From assembly GCF_013004375.1 (NCBI RefSeq), contig NZ_JABERI010000012.1, positions 1 through 64,000 on the forward strand: a stretch of DNA of 64,000 nucleotides, in the 5' to 3' direction. A program made the translations under genes and the position numbers. This DNA is from Acinetobacter terrae (lineage in GTDB: Bacteria > Pseudomonadota > Gammaproteobacteria > Pseudomonadales > Moraxellaceae). Shown here piece by piece: positions 29,460-37,423 of the stretch (its first letter is position 1; each line of letters opens with the position of its first letter). The notes below the pieces were generated by a model that was not told the DNA's origin, did not search any database, and saw nothing but the letters and a program-made list of their open reading frames with translations.

Positions 29460-30329
29460 TTAATGCTTAGACTTCTGAGAAAGCAGCGGTGCATGTCTGA
29501 ACATATAGAAATTGTTTTCATCTTTTTGCATATATAAACCATTGCTCCACCACTGTGCTGTATCGCTACTGATATGCTGTTGCGGGCAAATCCATTCTTG
29601 GCGTTGTAAACGATAAAAATGTGCATTTTGAGGAGGAACATGGCTTCCCCAATAGCCTAAACGCCGCTTGAGATTCACCCAAGTCGGAATAACTTGCTGG
29701 GTATGTTCAACAGGAAGATAGAGTTGACCTTTTAATATGGCGAAACGTTGATCAATTTGATGATCAAGTGCTTCCTCAAATTGAAACTGTTTTTGACTAA
29801 AGTGATTTAATTTTCGAATTAAGGTGTCGCTACGGTTTAAGCCATACCAATAGGCTAAAGAAAAATCCCGTTCAGCCAAATAATATTTTAAAGCAACTTC
29901 CCAATGTTCAATTTTATTGGTTTCAGTATTGAGTAATAGAAAATCGAGTTCACCCAAGGTTTTAGGGCCCGCTATCTTTTGAATGCTATGACCGAGTAAT
30001 TCATAAGGATGATAATTTTGATCGAGCAGCCAAAACCAGATAAACATTTCAAAGCGCAAACCTAAACGGGTACTTTTCAGCTGTTGTAAAAAGATTTCTA
30101 GTTCTTGAGGATGTTGATCTAAATAAAGCAGTCTTGAACGATAATTCTGAAAATGCCTTGCCCATGTTTCATTGGAATGTAATTGAAAAGAATGCTTGAG
30201 TATCAGTTCTGGTGGAATAGTCGCTAAAATATTCGGACTGGATACACAAAATGCCAGTTGTCGAACCAGTAAATTTTTAAATTGAAGCCAAGATTCATCA
30301 AGATCAGAGGCTTGATTTAAAGCAAACAT
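29460..30329 (-). CDS. DUF1853 family protein
   Basis: The protein has 289 residues and is predicted cytoplasmic with no membrane segment. Its middle carries LGELDFLLLNTETNKIEHWEVALKYYLAE-like features: an acidic residue in GELDFLL and the E-V-A-x-K motif shortly after. This arrangement recalls PD-(D/E)xK nuclease folds and is characteristic of DUF1853. The biological role is unknown. It is divergent from the YbaN-like gene, with 95 bases between them. Confidence 0.8.
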   Translation of the reverse strand: MFALNQASDLDESWLQFKNLLVRQLAFCVSSPNILATIPPELILKHSFQLHSNETWARHFQNYRSRLLYLDQHPQELEIFLQQLKSTRLGLRFEMFIWFWLLDQNYHPYELLGHSIQKIAGPKTLGELDFLLLNTETNKIEHWEVALKYYLAERDFSLAYWYGLNRSDTLIRKLNHFSQKQFQFEEALDHQIDQRFAILKGQLYLPVEHTQQVIPTWVNLKRRLGYWGSHVPPQNAHFYRLQRQEWICPQQHISSDTAQWWSNGLYMQKDENNFYMFRHAPLLSQKSKH

Positions 30330-30424
30330 AGAAACACCCAGCGCAAAATTAAAAGTGCAGAATTACAACGGATAATAGCTAAAAACACTTTATACTACCG
30401 CAATTAGTCGTGTAGGGCAGTGCT

Positions 30425-30808
30425 ATGAAGATGTTGTTTTGGCGAAGTTTGGTGATGATTTTCGTCATCCTGGGCTTTATCGGAGCACTTATACCGGGTA
30501 TGCCAACAACAGTATTTCTTATTTTAGCCGCTTGGTCCGCCTCAAAAGGTTGGCCGCAAATGGATGCATGGTTACTCAACCATCCTAAATATGGTGCGAC
30601 CTTGCGATCATGGCGTGAAAACGGCACCGTACCGCGTAAAGCGAAATGGTTCGCCAGTATCATGATGCTGATCAGCGCTATGATTATGCTTTTTACCTAT
30701 GCGCCGTTATTGGTCAAGGTATTTACCGACTTGACCATGCTTTCAGTTTCAATCTGGCTGTGGCTACGTCCTGAACCCTCGACTGAACAGATAAAAGAAG
30801 CAGAGTGA
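30425..30808 (+). CDS. YbaN-like DUF454 inner-membrane protein
   Basis: The protein has 127 residues and three or four hydrophobic segments. It carries the family motif GFIGALIPGMPTTVFLILAA in the first helix pair and FPxSKGWPQ-like sequence (SASKGWPQMDAWLLNHPKYG) just after. DUF454/YbaN proteins are small inner-membrane proteins of unknown function. The stop codon overlaps the possible GTG start of the YkuD gene downstream, so the two are translationally linked. Confidence 0.83.
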   Translation: MKMLFWRSLVMIFVILGFIGALIPGMPTTVFLILAAWSASKGWPQMDAWLLNHPKYGATLRSWRENGTVPRKAKWFASIMMLISAMIMLFTYAPLLVKVFTDLTMLSVSIWLWLRPEPSTEQIKEAE

Positions 30809-30816
30809 TACCCATC

Positions 30817-31347
30817 ATGTCATATGCCTTAGAACAAGCAGATGTCTGGATTGATTTGGCTGAACAAAGCTTAACTTTGCCAAAGCATAATAAGTTTTAT
30901 GTGATTTCTTCAGGTAAGAATGGTATTGGGGAGCAGGAAGATTCAGGCAAGACCCCTAGAGGCTGGCACAAGGTTGCACTCAAGTTTGGTCACAGCGCAC
31001 CTAAAAATGCAGTTTTCAAAGCGCGACAGGAAACTGGCGAAGTCTATGATGAAGCATTAGCAGCACAGTTTCCTGAACGGGATTGGATTCTCTCTCGTAT
31101 TCTCTGGTTAAGTGGTTTGGAAGAGAACTTTAATCAGGGTGAGGGCTGCGACACATTTAAACGTTATATCTACATTCATGGCACACCCGATACAGAGCCT
31201 ATGGGTATCCCGATGTCACATGGCTGTATCCGTATGCGTAATGATGATGTGGTTGAACTGTTCGACCTTATTCCTGAACAAGCTTTGGTTTATATTTCTG
31301 AACACGGTTTAAATTTAATTGACTGTAAAATAAGCACAAACATCTAA
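30817..31347 (+). CDS. elsL: Signal-less YkuD enzyme, probable L,D-carboxypeptidase ElsL
   Basis: From the ATG at 30817 the protein has 176 residues. An in-frame GTG at 30805 would add four residues and overlap the upstream stop. The YkuD catalytic motif is complete: YIHGTPDTEPMGIPMSHGC with the nucleophile Cys137 and R139. There is no signal peptide, transmembrane helix or lipobox, so the enzyme should stay in the cytoplasm, unlike normal L,D-transpeptidases. In Acinetobacter baumannii a cytoplasmic YkuD protein, ElsL (once called LdtK), trims recycled muropeptides as an L,D-carboxypeptidase. Size and lack of export signal fit it well. The name rests on that resemblance. Confidence 0.75.
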   Translation: MSYALEQADVWIDLAEQSLTLPKHNKFYVISSGKNGIGEQEDSGKTPRGWHKVALKFGHSAPKNAVFKARQETGEVYDEALAAQFPERDWILSRILWLSGLEENFNQGEGCDTFKRYIYIHGTPDTEPMGIPMSHGCIRMRNDDVVELFDLIPEQALVYISEHGLNLIDCKISTNI

Positions 31348-31635
31348 AGCACCATCTTAAGAGATGAAAAGTGAAAACTCCGTTATCGATGTTGGCTAAA
31401 AAATAGCATTATTTCCCAGTTGTTCAAAAAACCTGAGAAATTTAAGTCAAAACTACAGTATGAATTTGTGGTTTTTTGCATAAAATTCTAAATAAATTAC
31501 AGAAATTGTTTGTTTTTATAGCGATTAACCTATTTTTTAATCACTCAAACGTAAAAAACCAAAAACAGGTAGAAAAGCGTTTGACAGGCTGCATAGATTC
31601 TCTATAATGCACCACACAAACGATGAAGTCGTAAA
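31348..31635. other. AT-rich leader region before the tRNA cluster
   Basis: This gap has no ORF. Apart from the tRNA promoter near its end, nothing else was recognised. A short CATCTT/GAGATG hairpin after the YkuD gene has no T-run. Confidence 0.5.
31581..31608 (+). promoter_or_regulatory. Strong sigma-70 promoter of the tRNA cluster
   Basis: A consensus -35 box TTGACA (31581-31586) and a consensus -10 box TATAAT (31603-31608) are separated by 16 bases. The first tRNA begins 28 bases after the -10 box. A GC-rich discriminator is absent. Confidence 0.85.
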
Positions 31636-31711
31636 GGGCGCTTAGCTCAGTTGGTAGAGCGTCTGCCTTACAAGCAGAATGTCGGCGGTTCGATCCCGTC
31701 AGCGCCCACCA
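31636..31711 (+). tRNA. tRNA-Val (TAC), copy 1
   Basis: A complete 76-base cloverleaf with encoded CCA. The anticodon loop CTTACAA gives anticodon TAC. It is the first gene of the eight-tRNA array. Confidence 0.97.
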
Positions 31712-31736
31712 AGCCTTTACGTTAAATGTTTTAAGT

Positions 31737-31813
31737 GCAGCGGTAGTTCAGTTGGTTAGAATATCGGCCTGTCACGCCGAGGGTCGCGGGTTCGAGTCCC
31801 GTCCGCTGCGCCA
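31737..31813 (+). tRNA. tRNA-Asp (GTC), copy 1
   Basis: A complete 77-base cloverleaf with encoded CCA. The loop CTGTCAC gives anticodon GTC. It appears identical to the other three Asp copies. Confidence 0.97.
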
Positions 31814-31864
31814 CTTAATTCAGATAACAAGTTGTTTGTACCACAATAGAGACATTGTGTAGAT

Positions 31865-31941
31865 GCAGCGGTAGTTCAGTTGGTTAGAATATCGGCCTGT
31901 CACGCCGAGGGTCGCGGGTTCGAGTCCCGTCCGCTGCGCCA
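31865..31941 (+). tRNA. tRNA-Asp (GTC), copy 2
   Basis: The same 77-base gene as copy 1, 51 bases further on. This is the only place in the array where two genes of the same kind are adjacent. Confidence 0.97.
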
Positions 31942-31962
31942 TTTACATGATAGACCTTTTGA

Positions 31963-32038
31963 GGGCGCTTAGCTCAGTTGGTAGAGCGTCTGCCTTACAA
32001 GCAGAATGTCGGCGGTTCGATCCCGTCAGCGCCCACCA
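31963..32038 (+). tRNA. tRNA-Val (TAC), copy 2
   Basis: A 76-base cloverleaf identical to copy 1, with anticodon TAC and encoded CCA. Confidence 0.97.
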
Positions 32039-32051
32039 GATTTTTTGTGAT

Positions 32052-32128
32052 GCAGCGGTAGTTCAGTTGGTTAGAATATCGGCCTGTCACGCCGAGGGTC
32101 GCGGGTTCGAGTCCCGTCCGCTGCGCCA
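32052..32128 (+). tRNA. tRNA-Asp (GTC), copy 3
   Basis: A 77-base cloverleaf, only 13 bases after the preceding Val gene. Anticodon GTC and CCA are present. Confidence 0.97.
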
Positions 32129-32159
32129 TCCCTAAAATCGAAAATGTAACACCCTTTAA

Positions 32160-32235
32160 GGGCGCTTAGCTCAGTTGGTAGAGCGTCTGCCTTACAAGCA
32201 GAATGTCGGCGGTTCGATCCCGTCAGCGCCCACCA
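32160..32235 (+). tRNA. tRNA-Val (TAC), copy 3
   Basis: A 76-base cloverleaf with anticodon TAC and encoded CCA, identical to the other Val copies. Confidence 0.97.
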
Positions 32236-32274
32236 TATCTTCGGATATGAAACTTGTTTTTATAAGTTTGCCGT

Positions 32275-32351
32275 GCAGCGGTAGTTCAGTTGGTTAGAAT
32301 ATCGGCCTGTCACGCCGAGGGTCGCGGGTTCGAGTCCCGTCCGCTGCGCCA
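32275..32351 (+). tRNA. tRNA-Asp (GTC), copy 4
   Basis: A 77-base cloverleaf with anticodon GTC and encoded CCA, identical to the other Asp copies. Confidence 0.97.
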
Positions 32352-32442
32352 TTTTCTAGATTCCTTGTTCTAGATCATGGTTACATCCAGCAAGATTTCT
32401 TTCTTGCGTCATAAAAATGGCCATGCTATTTTTATTCCTCAA

Positions 32443-32518
32443 GGGCGCTTAGCTCAGTTGGTAGAGCGTCTGCCTTACAAGCAGAATGTCGGCGGTTCGA
32501 TCCCGTCAGCGCCCACCA
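32443..32518 (+). tRNA. tRNA-Val (TAC), copy 4
   Basis: A 76-base cloverleaf with anticodon TAC, last of the array. No clear intrinsic terminator follows. A short T-run at about 32542 is not preceded by a stem. Confidence 0.97.
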
Positions 32519-32593
32519 TATATTTATCCTTGCTCAAATCGTGTTTTTTTCATAGAATCTCAAGACTATAATAATTTTAACTATTGAAAAACG

Positions 32594-33055
32594 ATGAGAA
32601 ATCCATATCAACGCAAAGCTGCCTCCAAAAATCTAAATACCACCTATAATGCTCAAGATATTTATAAACAATTCATTGAAACCATTGTTGCTCAAGGTTC
32701 TGTTAGTGCTTTATATGATGATGGCTGGGCCTTATGTGCGACGCCTACAGGTCAGCGCTCTTTTGCAGTTTGGCAACATAAAAGTCTGGCAAAATTGCTA
32801 ATCAAAGATAATTGGGAACATTATCAAATTCAGGATATTTCACTCAAAGATTTTGTTGAAAAAGTTATTCCTTTTTTACGTCAAGAAAATACCTCTGTGT
32901 CTATGGATTTAACGCCTGAAGGGCAGAATGTCTTGGTTGCCCCTGAAAAATTATTATTAGACATCAAAAATTATCTGTATCAGATCTATTTGCAAAAACC
33001 AGAGCTATTTAAAGACACCAAATTGCCTATGCCACGTAGCATTCGTTTAAATTAA
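32594..33055 (+). CDS. DUF2750 family protein
   Basis: The protein has 153 residues, is cytoplasmic and has no signal. It carries the DUF2750 pattern of SALYDDGWALCATPTGQR followed by an aromatic FAVWQHKSLAKLL segment and an acidic C-terminal helix region. The family is small, and no role is known to me. It follows the tRNA array by 75 bases, and its start has only a weak ribosome site. It converges with the YdcF-like gene, with no clear terminator between them. Confidence 0.75.
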   Translation: MRNPYQRKAASKNLNTTYNAQDIYKQFIETIVAQGSVSALYDDGWALCATPTGQRSFAVWQHKSLAKLLIKDNWEHYQIQDISLKDFVEKVIPFLRQENTSVSMDLTPEGQNVLVAPEKLLLDIKNYLYQIYLQKPELFKDTKLPMPRSIRLN

Positions 33056-33092
33056 TGCTTGTTATCCAGTATTTTTAAGGTTGTGCATTGGT

Positions 33093-33875
33093 TTAATATT
33101 CATTAAATACCCATCCACTCATAAAGGCAAAGTATTCTCTCAGCCAAGAGTTGTAGCGAATATACAAGGGTGTTGGTGCGCTGATCGTGAGGATCTGTTG
33201 ATAGCCTTGATGTTTGGCGATGGCTTTGGCGCGTAAAATATGAAAATCACTGGTGGCAATGACAATGGGCTCACTCAATGAAATGTGACGTGCTTTAAGT
33301 AAGGGCTGCACATTACGCAGGTTTTCTTCCGTGCTGGTACTTTGATCTTCTAATAAAATCCGTGATTGATCTATTTGATGTTGTTTTTGCAGATAGGTGG
33401 ACATCACCTCTGCTTCAGTCATTTGTTCTTTAAAACCTAAACCTCCAGTCATGATCAGGATAGCTTCCGGATATTGCTTGGCGTAGGCTGCCCCGACATC
33501 TAAACGCTGTTTTAAAATCGGAGAGGGCTGACCATTTTCTATGCTACTACCGAGTACAATAATGGCGGCTGCCGGTTGTGGTGTGGTGTTCTGCTGAATC
33601 GTATATTGCAGATAACCGAAAAAAATCAGTAGCGTAGTAATCCACAGAAAAAATATTGCCCAGGCACAACGCCATAAAGTCTGTCGTAGCTTACTGGCTT
33701 GGATAAATTTTTGAATCCACTTGAAACATAGGGCATACAGGATTAAGCCGATGCCGATAATCACCGGAAGAATAATGCCTAAATGGATTTTATCCAGTGA
33801 AAGTAACCATAAGCCATCCAGTGCCAATAAACTGCCTATGATAAAACTGAAGCTGCGTTTTAGAGGGTCCGACAT
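33093..33875 (-). CDS. YdcF/ElyC-like membrane protein (DUF218)
   Basis: The protein has 260 residues. Two N-terminal hairpin helices (about 10-55) and a third (about 70-92) are followed by a DUF218 domain with AAAIIVLGSSIENGQPSPIL, then ILIMTGGLGF, EDQSTSTEENL and VIATSDFHILRA. The family includes ElyC and SanA, which are inner-membrane proteins with periplasmic domains linked to envelope integrity. The exact role here is not known. A strong bidirectional terminator separates it from the reductase gene upstream on the same strand. Confidence 0.85.
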   Translation of the reverse strand: MSDPLKRSFSFIIGSLLALDGLWLLSLDKIHLGIILPVIIGIGLILYALCFKWIQKFIQASKLRQTLWRCAWAIFFLWITTLLIFFGYLQYTIQQNTTPQPAAAIIVLGSSIENGQPSPILKQRLDVGAAYAKQYPEAILIMTGGLGFKEQMTEAEVMSTYLQKQHQIDQSRILLEDQSTSTEENLRNVQPLLKARHISLSEPIVIATSDFHILRAKAIAKHQGYQQILTISAPTPLYIRYNSWLREYFAFMSGWVFNEY

Positions 33876-33934
33876 AAGCTGAGAGTCTGGGTGAATGTTG
33901 CTGTTAGTTTAAACAATTTGTATGTTTTAAGCAT

Positions 33935-33965
33935 AAAAAACCGAGCGCTAAGACTCGGTTTTTTT
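33935..33965. terminator. Terminator after the PepSY reductase gene
   Basis: AAAAAACCGAG and CTCGGTTTTTT form a perfect stem around CGCTAAGA, with T-runs on both strands. It lies just after the minus-strand reductase stop codon. Confidence 0.92.
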
Positions 33966-33977
33966 GGGCTTTAATAT

Positions 33978-36602
33978 TTAGTAAACGTCACGACGGTAAC
34001 GACCTTGTTGACGAAGCTGATCGACAGTTGCTTCACCTAGGATGTCAATCAGTGCTTGATCAACATCACTGGCCATACCATTAATGCTACCGCAAACATA
34101 AATCACCGCACCATTATCCACCCAGGCTTTAAGTTCTTGGGCTTGCTCACGTAGTTTATGGTGCACATAGACTTTTTCTTCTTGATCACGGGAGAAGGCT
34201 AAATCAAGGCGTTGCAGCATGCCTGTCGTTTGCCAAGCTTCAATCGTGCTTTGATAGAAGAAGTCATGTTCACGTTGACGTTCACCAAAGATGAGCCAGT
34301 TTTGCGTGTAGTTCTGACGGGTACGCGCATGTAACAAGCTCATTAAGCCAGCAAGACCGGTACCGTTACCAATACAAATGATTGGGCGATTATCATTAAT
34401 CAGATGGAAAGATTCATTGGTACGAATACGTAATGCAATCTGGCTATTTAATGCGGCATGTTGAGTCAGCCAGCCCGAACCTAAACCTAAGTGCCCTTGA
34501 GCATCCGATTGTTGACGCACCACTAAACGCAGCACTTGTTGCGATGGAATGCTGGCAATTGAATATTCACGCGAAGGCAGCGTATTTAGCTGTTCCAGTA
34601 AATGTTCCATATTGGCAAAAGGTTCAACCTCTGTGGTTAAATCTTTATCCCATAGAGCTTGTTCAATGCTAATTTGTAACGAATCCACTTGTGTATGCGG
34701 CTGTATTTGATGCTTCTGCAGAAAGGCTGCAATACGTTCAGCACTATTGCCAGGTTGAATCTCTGCAATATCACCGGCTTGCCAAATCACTTCATGGGTT
34801 GGCTTTAATTCGATATTAAAGGCAGGTGCACCTAAGCTATTTGGATTGAGCACATCGCGTTTTGTTAATGTCCAGGTATCGAAAGTTTTTTCGATATTCA
34901 TGGCTTGTAACTCAAGTTTGGTCACTTTGGCTAAAGCGCTATTCCATGCCTGAATCTGCTGATTATTGGCATTATCCACCTCAATGGTGGCAAACAATTG
35001 TTGCGCGCCATTTTGCTTTAACCAGGCATCAATTTCATGACCAAAACTACAGAAGGTATCTGGATATTCACTCGAACCCAAAGCTAAGACAGCATAGTGC
35101 AGATGGCTTAAATCAACCTGTGATGAAAGTACTTTTTTGGCAAAACTTGAAGCTAAATCCGGGGCTTCACCTATACCGTAAGTACTTGCCACAAATAAGA
35201 CTTGTTCAGCATTTTTTAAATCATCTAGACTTAAATGTTGTACGGATTTCACGGTTACAGGTTGATGAGCCTCTTGTAAACTTGTTGCTGTACGCCAAGC
35301 CAGTTGTTCAGAAGTGCCGGTTTGGGTGGCATAAGCAATCAGCCAAGGTTTGGCATTTGGATCAATATTGACAGCAGTTAAGCTATTCCGCGCAGCTTGA
35401 GTCAGTTTCTTTTGTTTACGGCGTTTAAGATACAGCATCCAACCCGTTACAAAGAACAATGGCATAGATAGAGCGGCCAACATGGCCAAGAATTGGTAAA
35501 CCGGACCAAAGAAGCTACCGCGGTGAACAGGTAACATACTGCTCATGATTTTTTCATTTAACTTTTTATCTTCATAAATTTCCATGTCTTTAATGGATGA
35601 AGTTTTATAGTCAAATGTGGCTTTATTGCGTGCACGTTCATGTTGTGGAACAGCATCTACAAAACTCAGTTCAACTTCGCCATTGGCTTTTTTCGGCAAA
35701 TTGACGGTCAGGCTTGAATAATCACGACCGACTTGTGCATTAAATCCTGTCCAGGTTTGGCTTAGGGCAAGATTGATTTGCTCAGGGCTTAGACCAGGTT
35801 TATCACCACCTTCAGCACGAGAACCCTGTTTAGAACTTTCTCGATCTTTGTTACTGGATTGTGCCAGTTCAGCGCCACCACGTCCTTCTCCAGCGCCACG
35901 CTGTGGAGCTTCACCTTTTGATTCTTTTTGTTGTTCGACGCCCATCACGGTATACAGACCGCTACGCCACCAGCCATAAGACCAGGTTAAGCCGGTACAT
36001 GCGATAATCAGGAAGAAAATAACCACCCAAGTACCCACAACCGCATGTAAGTCCCAAAGGAAATTACGACCTTTCAGTTGCGGTTTAATCATCAACCATT
36101 GTTTGAAAGAGTGCTTTTTAGGCCAACGCAAGTATAAACCACTCAACACAAAGAACAGCAACATGAGGGTACATGCACCGGTAATCTGCTTGCCGACTGG
36201 TCCGATGGTTAAATTGCGATGCAACTGCTCGATAAACTTAAAAAACTCTCGCCCTTTGATTTCTGGTAAAACTTCGGCCGTGTAGGGGTTAATCATCATG
36301 TTATAACCCTTACGTGCGCCTTCTTTGACAATATTTAGGCTAGAAGATGCAGTGGGGTCTTTGGCAACAGTGATGCTATTAATTTTCATCTCTGGAGCAG
36401 CTTTATTAAAGTGCTGATACAGTTCTGCAGGTGTTAACTTGTCACGATTTTCAGCTTGTACGGTATAACTATCTGGATTCAGCCATTTTTGAATCGGTTG
36501 TTCATATGAATAAATGGCACCGGTAACCCCCATAATCGAGAGGATTAACCCAGCGCTAATCCCGAGGAACCAATGGATCTGAAAAAAGATTTTTTTTAAC
36601 AT
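33978..36602 (-). CDS. PepSY-flavodoxin-FNR fusion, probable ferric or siderophore reductase
   Basis: The protein has 874 residues. An N-terminal PepSY transmembrane part has helices at about 10-33, 140-160, 188-210 and 370-395, with conserved His and Trp residues (DLHAVVGTW). A flavodoxin domain (about 420-555; ATQTGTSEQLAW phosphate loop) follows, and then a sulfite-reductase-type FAD/NADPH domain (about 565-874; CIGNGTGLAGLMSLLH, YVCGSINGMASDVDQAL). Such fusions are thought to reduce ferric or ferric-siderophore iron at the inner membrane using NADPH. A Fur-like box upstream supports iron control. A low-complexity, Gly/Glu/Ser-rich linker (about 224-270) lies between PepSY parts and is probably periplasmic. 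Confidence 0.87.
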   Translation of the reverse strand: MLKKIFFQIHWFLGISAGLILSIMGVTGAIYSYEQPIQKWLNPDSYTVQAENRDKLTPAELYQHFNKAAPEMKINSITVAKDPTASSSLNIVKEGARKGYNMMINPYTAEVLPEIKGREFFKFIEQLHRNLTIGPVGKQITGACTLMLLFFVLSGLYLRWPKKHSFKQWLMIKPQLKGRNFLWDLHAVVGTWVVIFFLIIACTGLTWSYGWWRSGLYTVMGVEQQKESKGEAPQRGAGEGRGGAELAQSSNKDRESSKQGSRAEGGDKPGLSPEQINLALSQTWTGFNAQVGRDYSSLTVNLPKKANGEVELSFVDAVPQHERARNKATFDYKTSSIKDMEIYEDKKLNEKIMSSMLPVHRGSFFGPVYQFLAMLAALSMPLFFVTGWMLYLKRRKQKKLTQAARNSLTAVNIDPNAKPWLIAYATQTGTSEQLAWRTATSLQEAHQPVTVKSVQHLSLDDLKNAEQVLFVASTYGIGEAPDLASSFAKKVLSSQVDLSHLHYAVLALGSSEYPDTFCSFGHEIDAWLKQNGAQQLFATIEVDNANNQQIQAWNSALAKVTKLELQAMNIEKTFDTWTLTKRDVLNPNSLGAPAFNIELKPTHEVIWQAGDIAEIQPGNSAERIAAFLQKHQIQPHTQVDSLQISIEQALWDKDLTTEVEPFANMEHLLEQLNTLPSREYSIASIPSQQVLRLVVRQQSDAQGHLGLGSGWLTQHAALNSQIALRIRTNESFHLINDNRPIICIGNGTGLAGLMSLLHARTRQNYTQNWLIFGERQREHDFFYQSTIEAWQTTGMLQRLDLAFSRDQEEKVYVHHKLREQAQELKAWVDNGAVIYVCGSINGMASDVDQALIDILGEATVDQLRQQGRYRRDVY

Positions 36603-36684
36603 AGCTGAAAAAAGATGCGGGAGGTGAATGGTATTAGCGCAAATTATAACTGAATTTTTAGCAAATCATATGGATTTTGCAGGT

Positions 36685-36703
36685 AATATTCATTCTCATT
36701 ATC
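36685..36703 (-). promoter_or_regulatory. Fur-like box upstream of the PepSY reductase gene
   Basis: On the minus strand GATAATGAGAATGAATATT matches most of the Fur consensus GATAATGATAATCATTATC. It lies about 80 bases before the start codon of the reductase gene, a position suited to repression by iron-loaded Fur. Confidence 0.72.
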
Positions 36704-36721
36704 ATTTATAGTTGTTTTATT

Positions 36722-36754
36722 AAAAAACCCCCAAAATTCTGGAGGTTTTTTATG
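36722..36754 (-). terminator. Terminator of the YcxB-like gene
   Basis: AAAAAACCCCCA and TGGAGGTTTTTT form a stem with one mismatch, 25 bases after the minus-strand gene. T-runs occur on both strands. Confidence 0.75.
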
Positions 36755-36778
36755 CCATTTTTTTGATTACAGCAGGGC

Positions 36779-37339
36779 TTAAACCTGTTTAGCTTCGCCC
36801 ACTGTTTCAGTTAAATGCTTACGAATGGTGTTGAATGGAAAATTCTTTGAATCCATACGTTTTGGCAGAATATAAGCACCTTGCTGACCTTTCACTTTGA
36901 AATTAATCAACATAAAGTCAGGTGTATTATACCATTCATAAATATCTTTCCAGCCGATTGAACCAACACCTTCTTGCGCACCCATTTTTTGACGCATGAT
37001 AATGCCGTGTGGCTGTACGCCTAAACGAATGCCTTTGATTTCCTGCACCGGAAATTCATTCATTTTACGTTTAACGTACCATTCCAGGCCAAATTTACGG
37101 ATAAGGAAGTACGCCACGACGCAGACCAATGCAACCCAACAAAAAATAGTCGAATAGTTCTTTAATAAGATAATACCAACAATAGATAGAGCAGCCACGA
37201 CAGCCATGATCGCCCATGTTTTAGTGCCGATTTTGTTGGTGCTACGCCAGATAGCAAGTTGAGCTTGACGTTGTTCAGCCTCTGAAATTTCATAGTTCAC
37301 AGGCTGTAGGGTATAAGCGTATAAATTTTTCGTGGTCAT
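36779..37339 (-). CDS. YcxB-like membrane protein
   Basis: The protein has 186 residues. Two transmembrane helices (about 42-60 and 63-82) are followed by a YcxB-type cytoplasmic beta domain. This shows the pattern of IKGIRLGVQPHGIIMRQ, then GSIGWKDIYEWYNTPDFMLI and the closing AYILPKRM. The family has no settled function. No neighbour suggests one: the upstream gene, yccS-like, is on the same strand with 84 bases between, so co-transcription is possible. Confidence 0.75.
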   Translation of the reverse strand: MTTKNLYAYTLQPVNYEISEAEQRQAQLAIWRSTNKIGTKTWAIMAVVAALSIVGIILLKNYSTIFCWVALVCVVAYFLIRKFGLEWYVKRKMNEFPVQEIKGIRLGVQPHGIIMRQKMGAQEGVGSIGWKDIYEWYNTPDFMLINFKVKGQQGAYILPKRMDSKNFPFNTIRKHLTETVGEAKQV

Positions 37340-37423
37340 AGTGAATTAACAAATTTAGAACTGTAAAAAGTTTAGCATTATTTATACCAATTCAGTGAGT
37401 ATATTGTTCCAAAATCATTCGAA

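Noticed and set aside
31354..31367. A CATCTT/GAGATG hairpin after the YkuD gene as a terminator.
   Set aside because: The stem is short and is not followed by T residues.
31947..32135. Open frames crossing the tRNA array (also 32377-32571).
   Set aside because: They read through complete tRNA genes. Their translations are just the tRNA repeats.
31636..32518. The repeated units here as a possible CRISPR array or other repeat system.
   Set aside because: Each unit folds as a complete tRNA with anticodon and CCA, and the spacers have unequal lengths.
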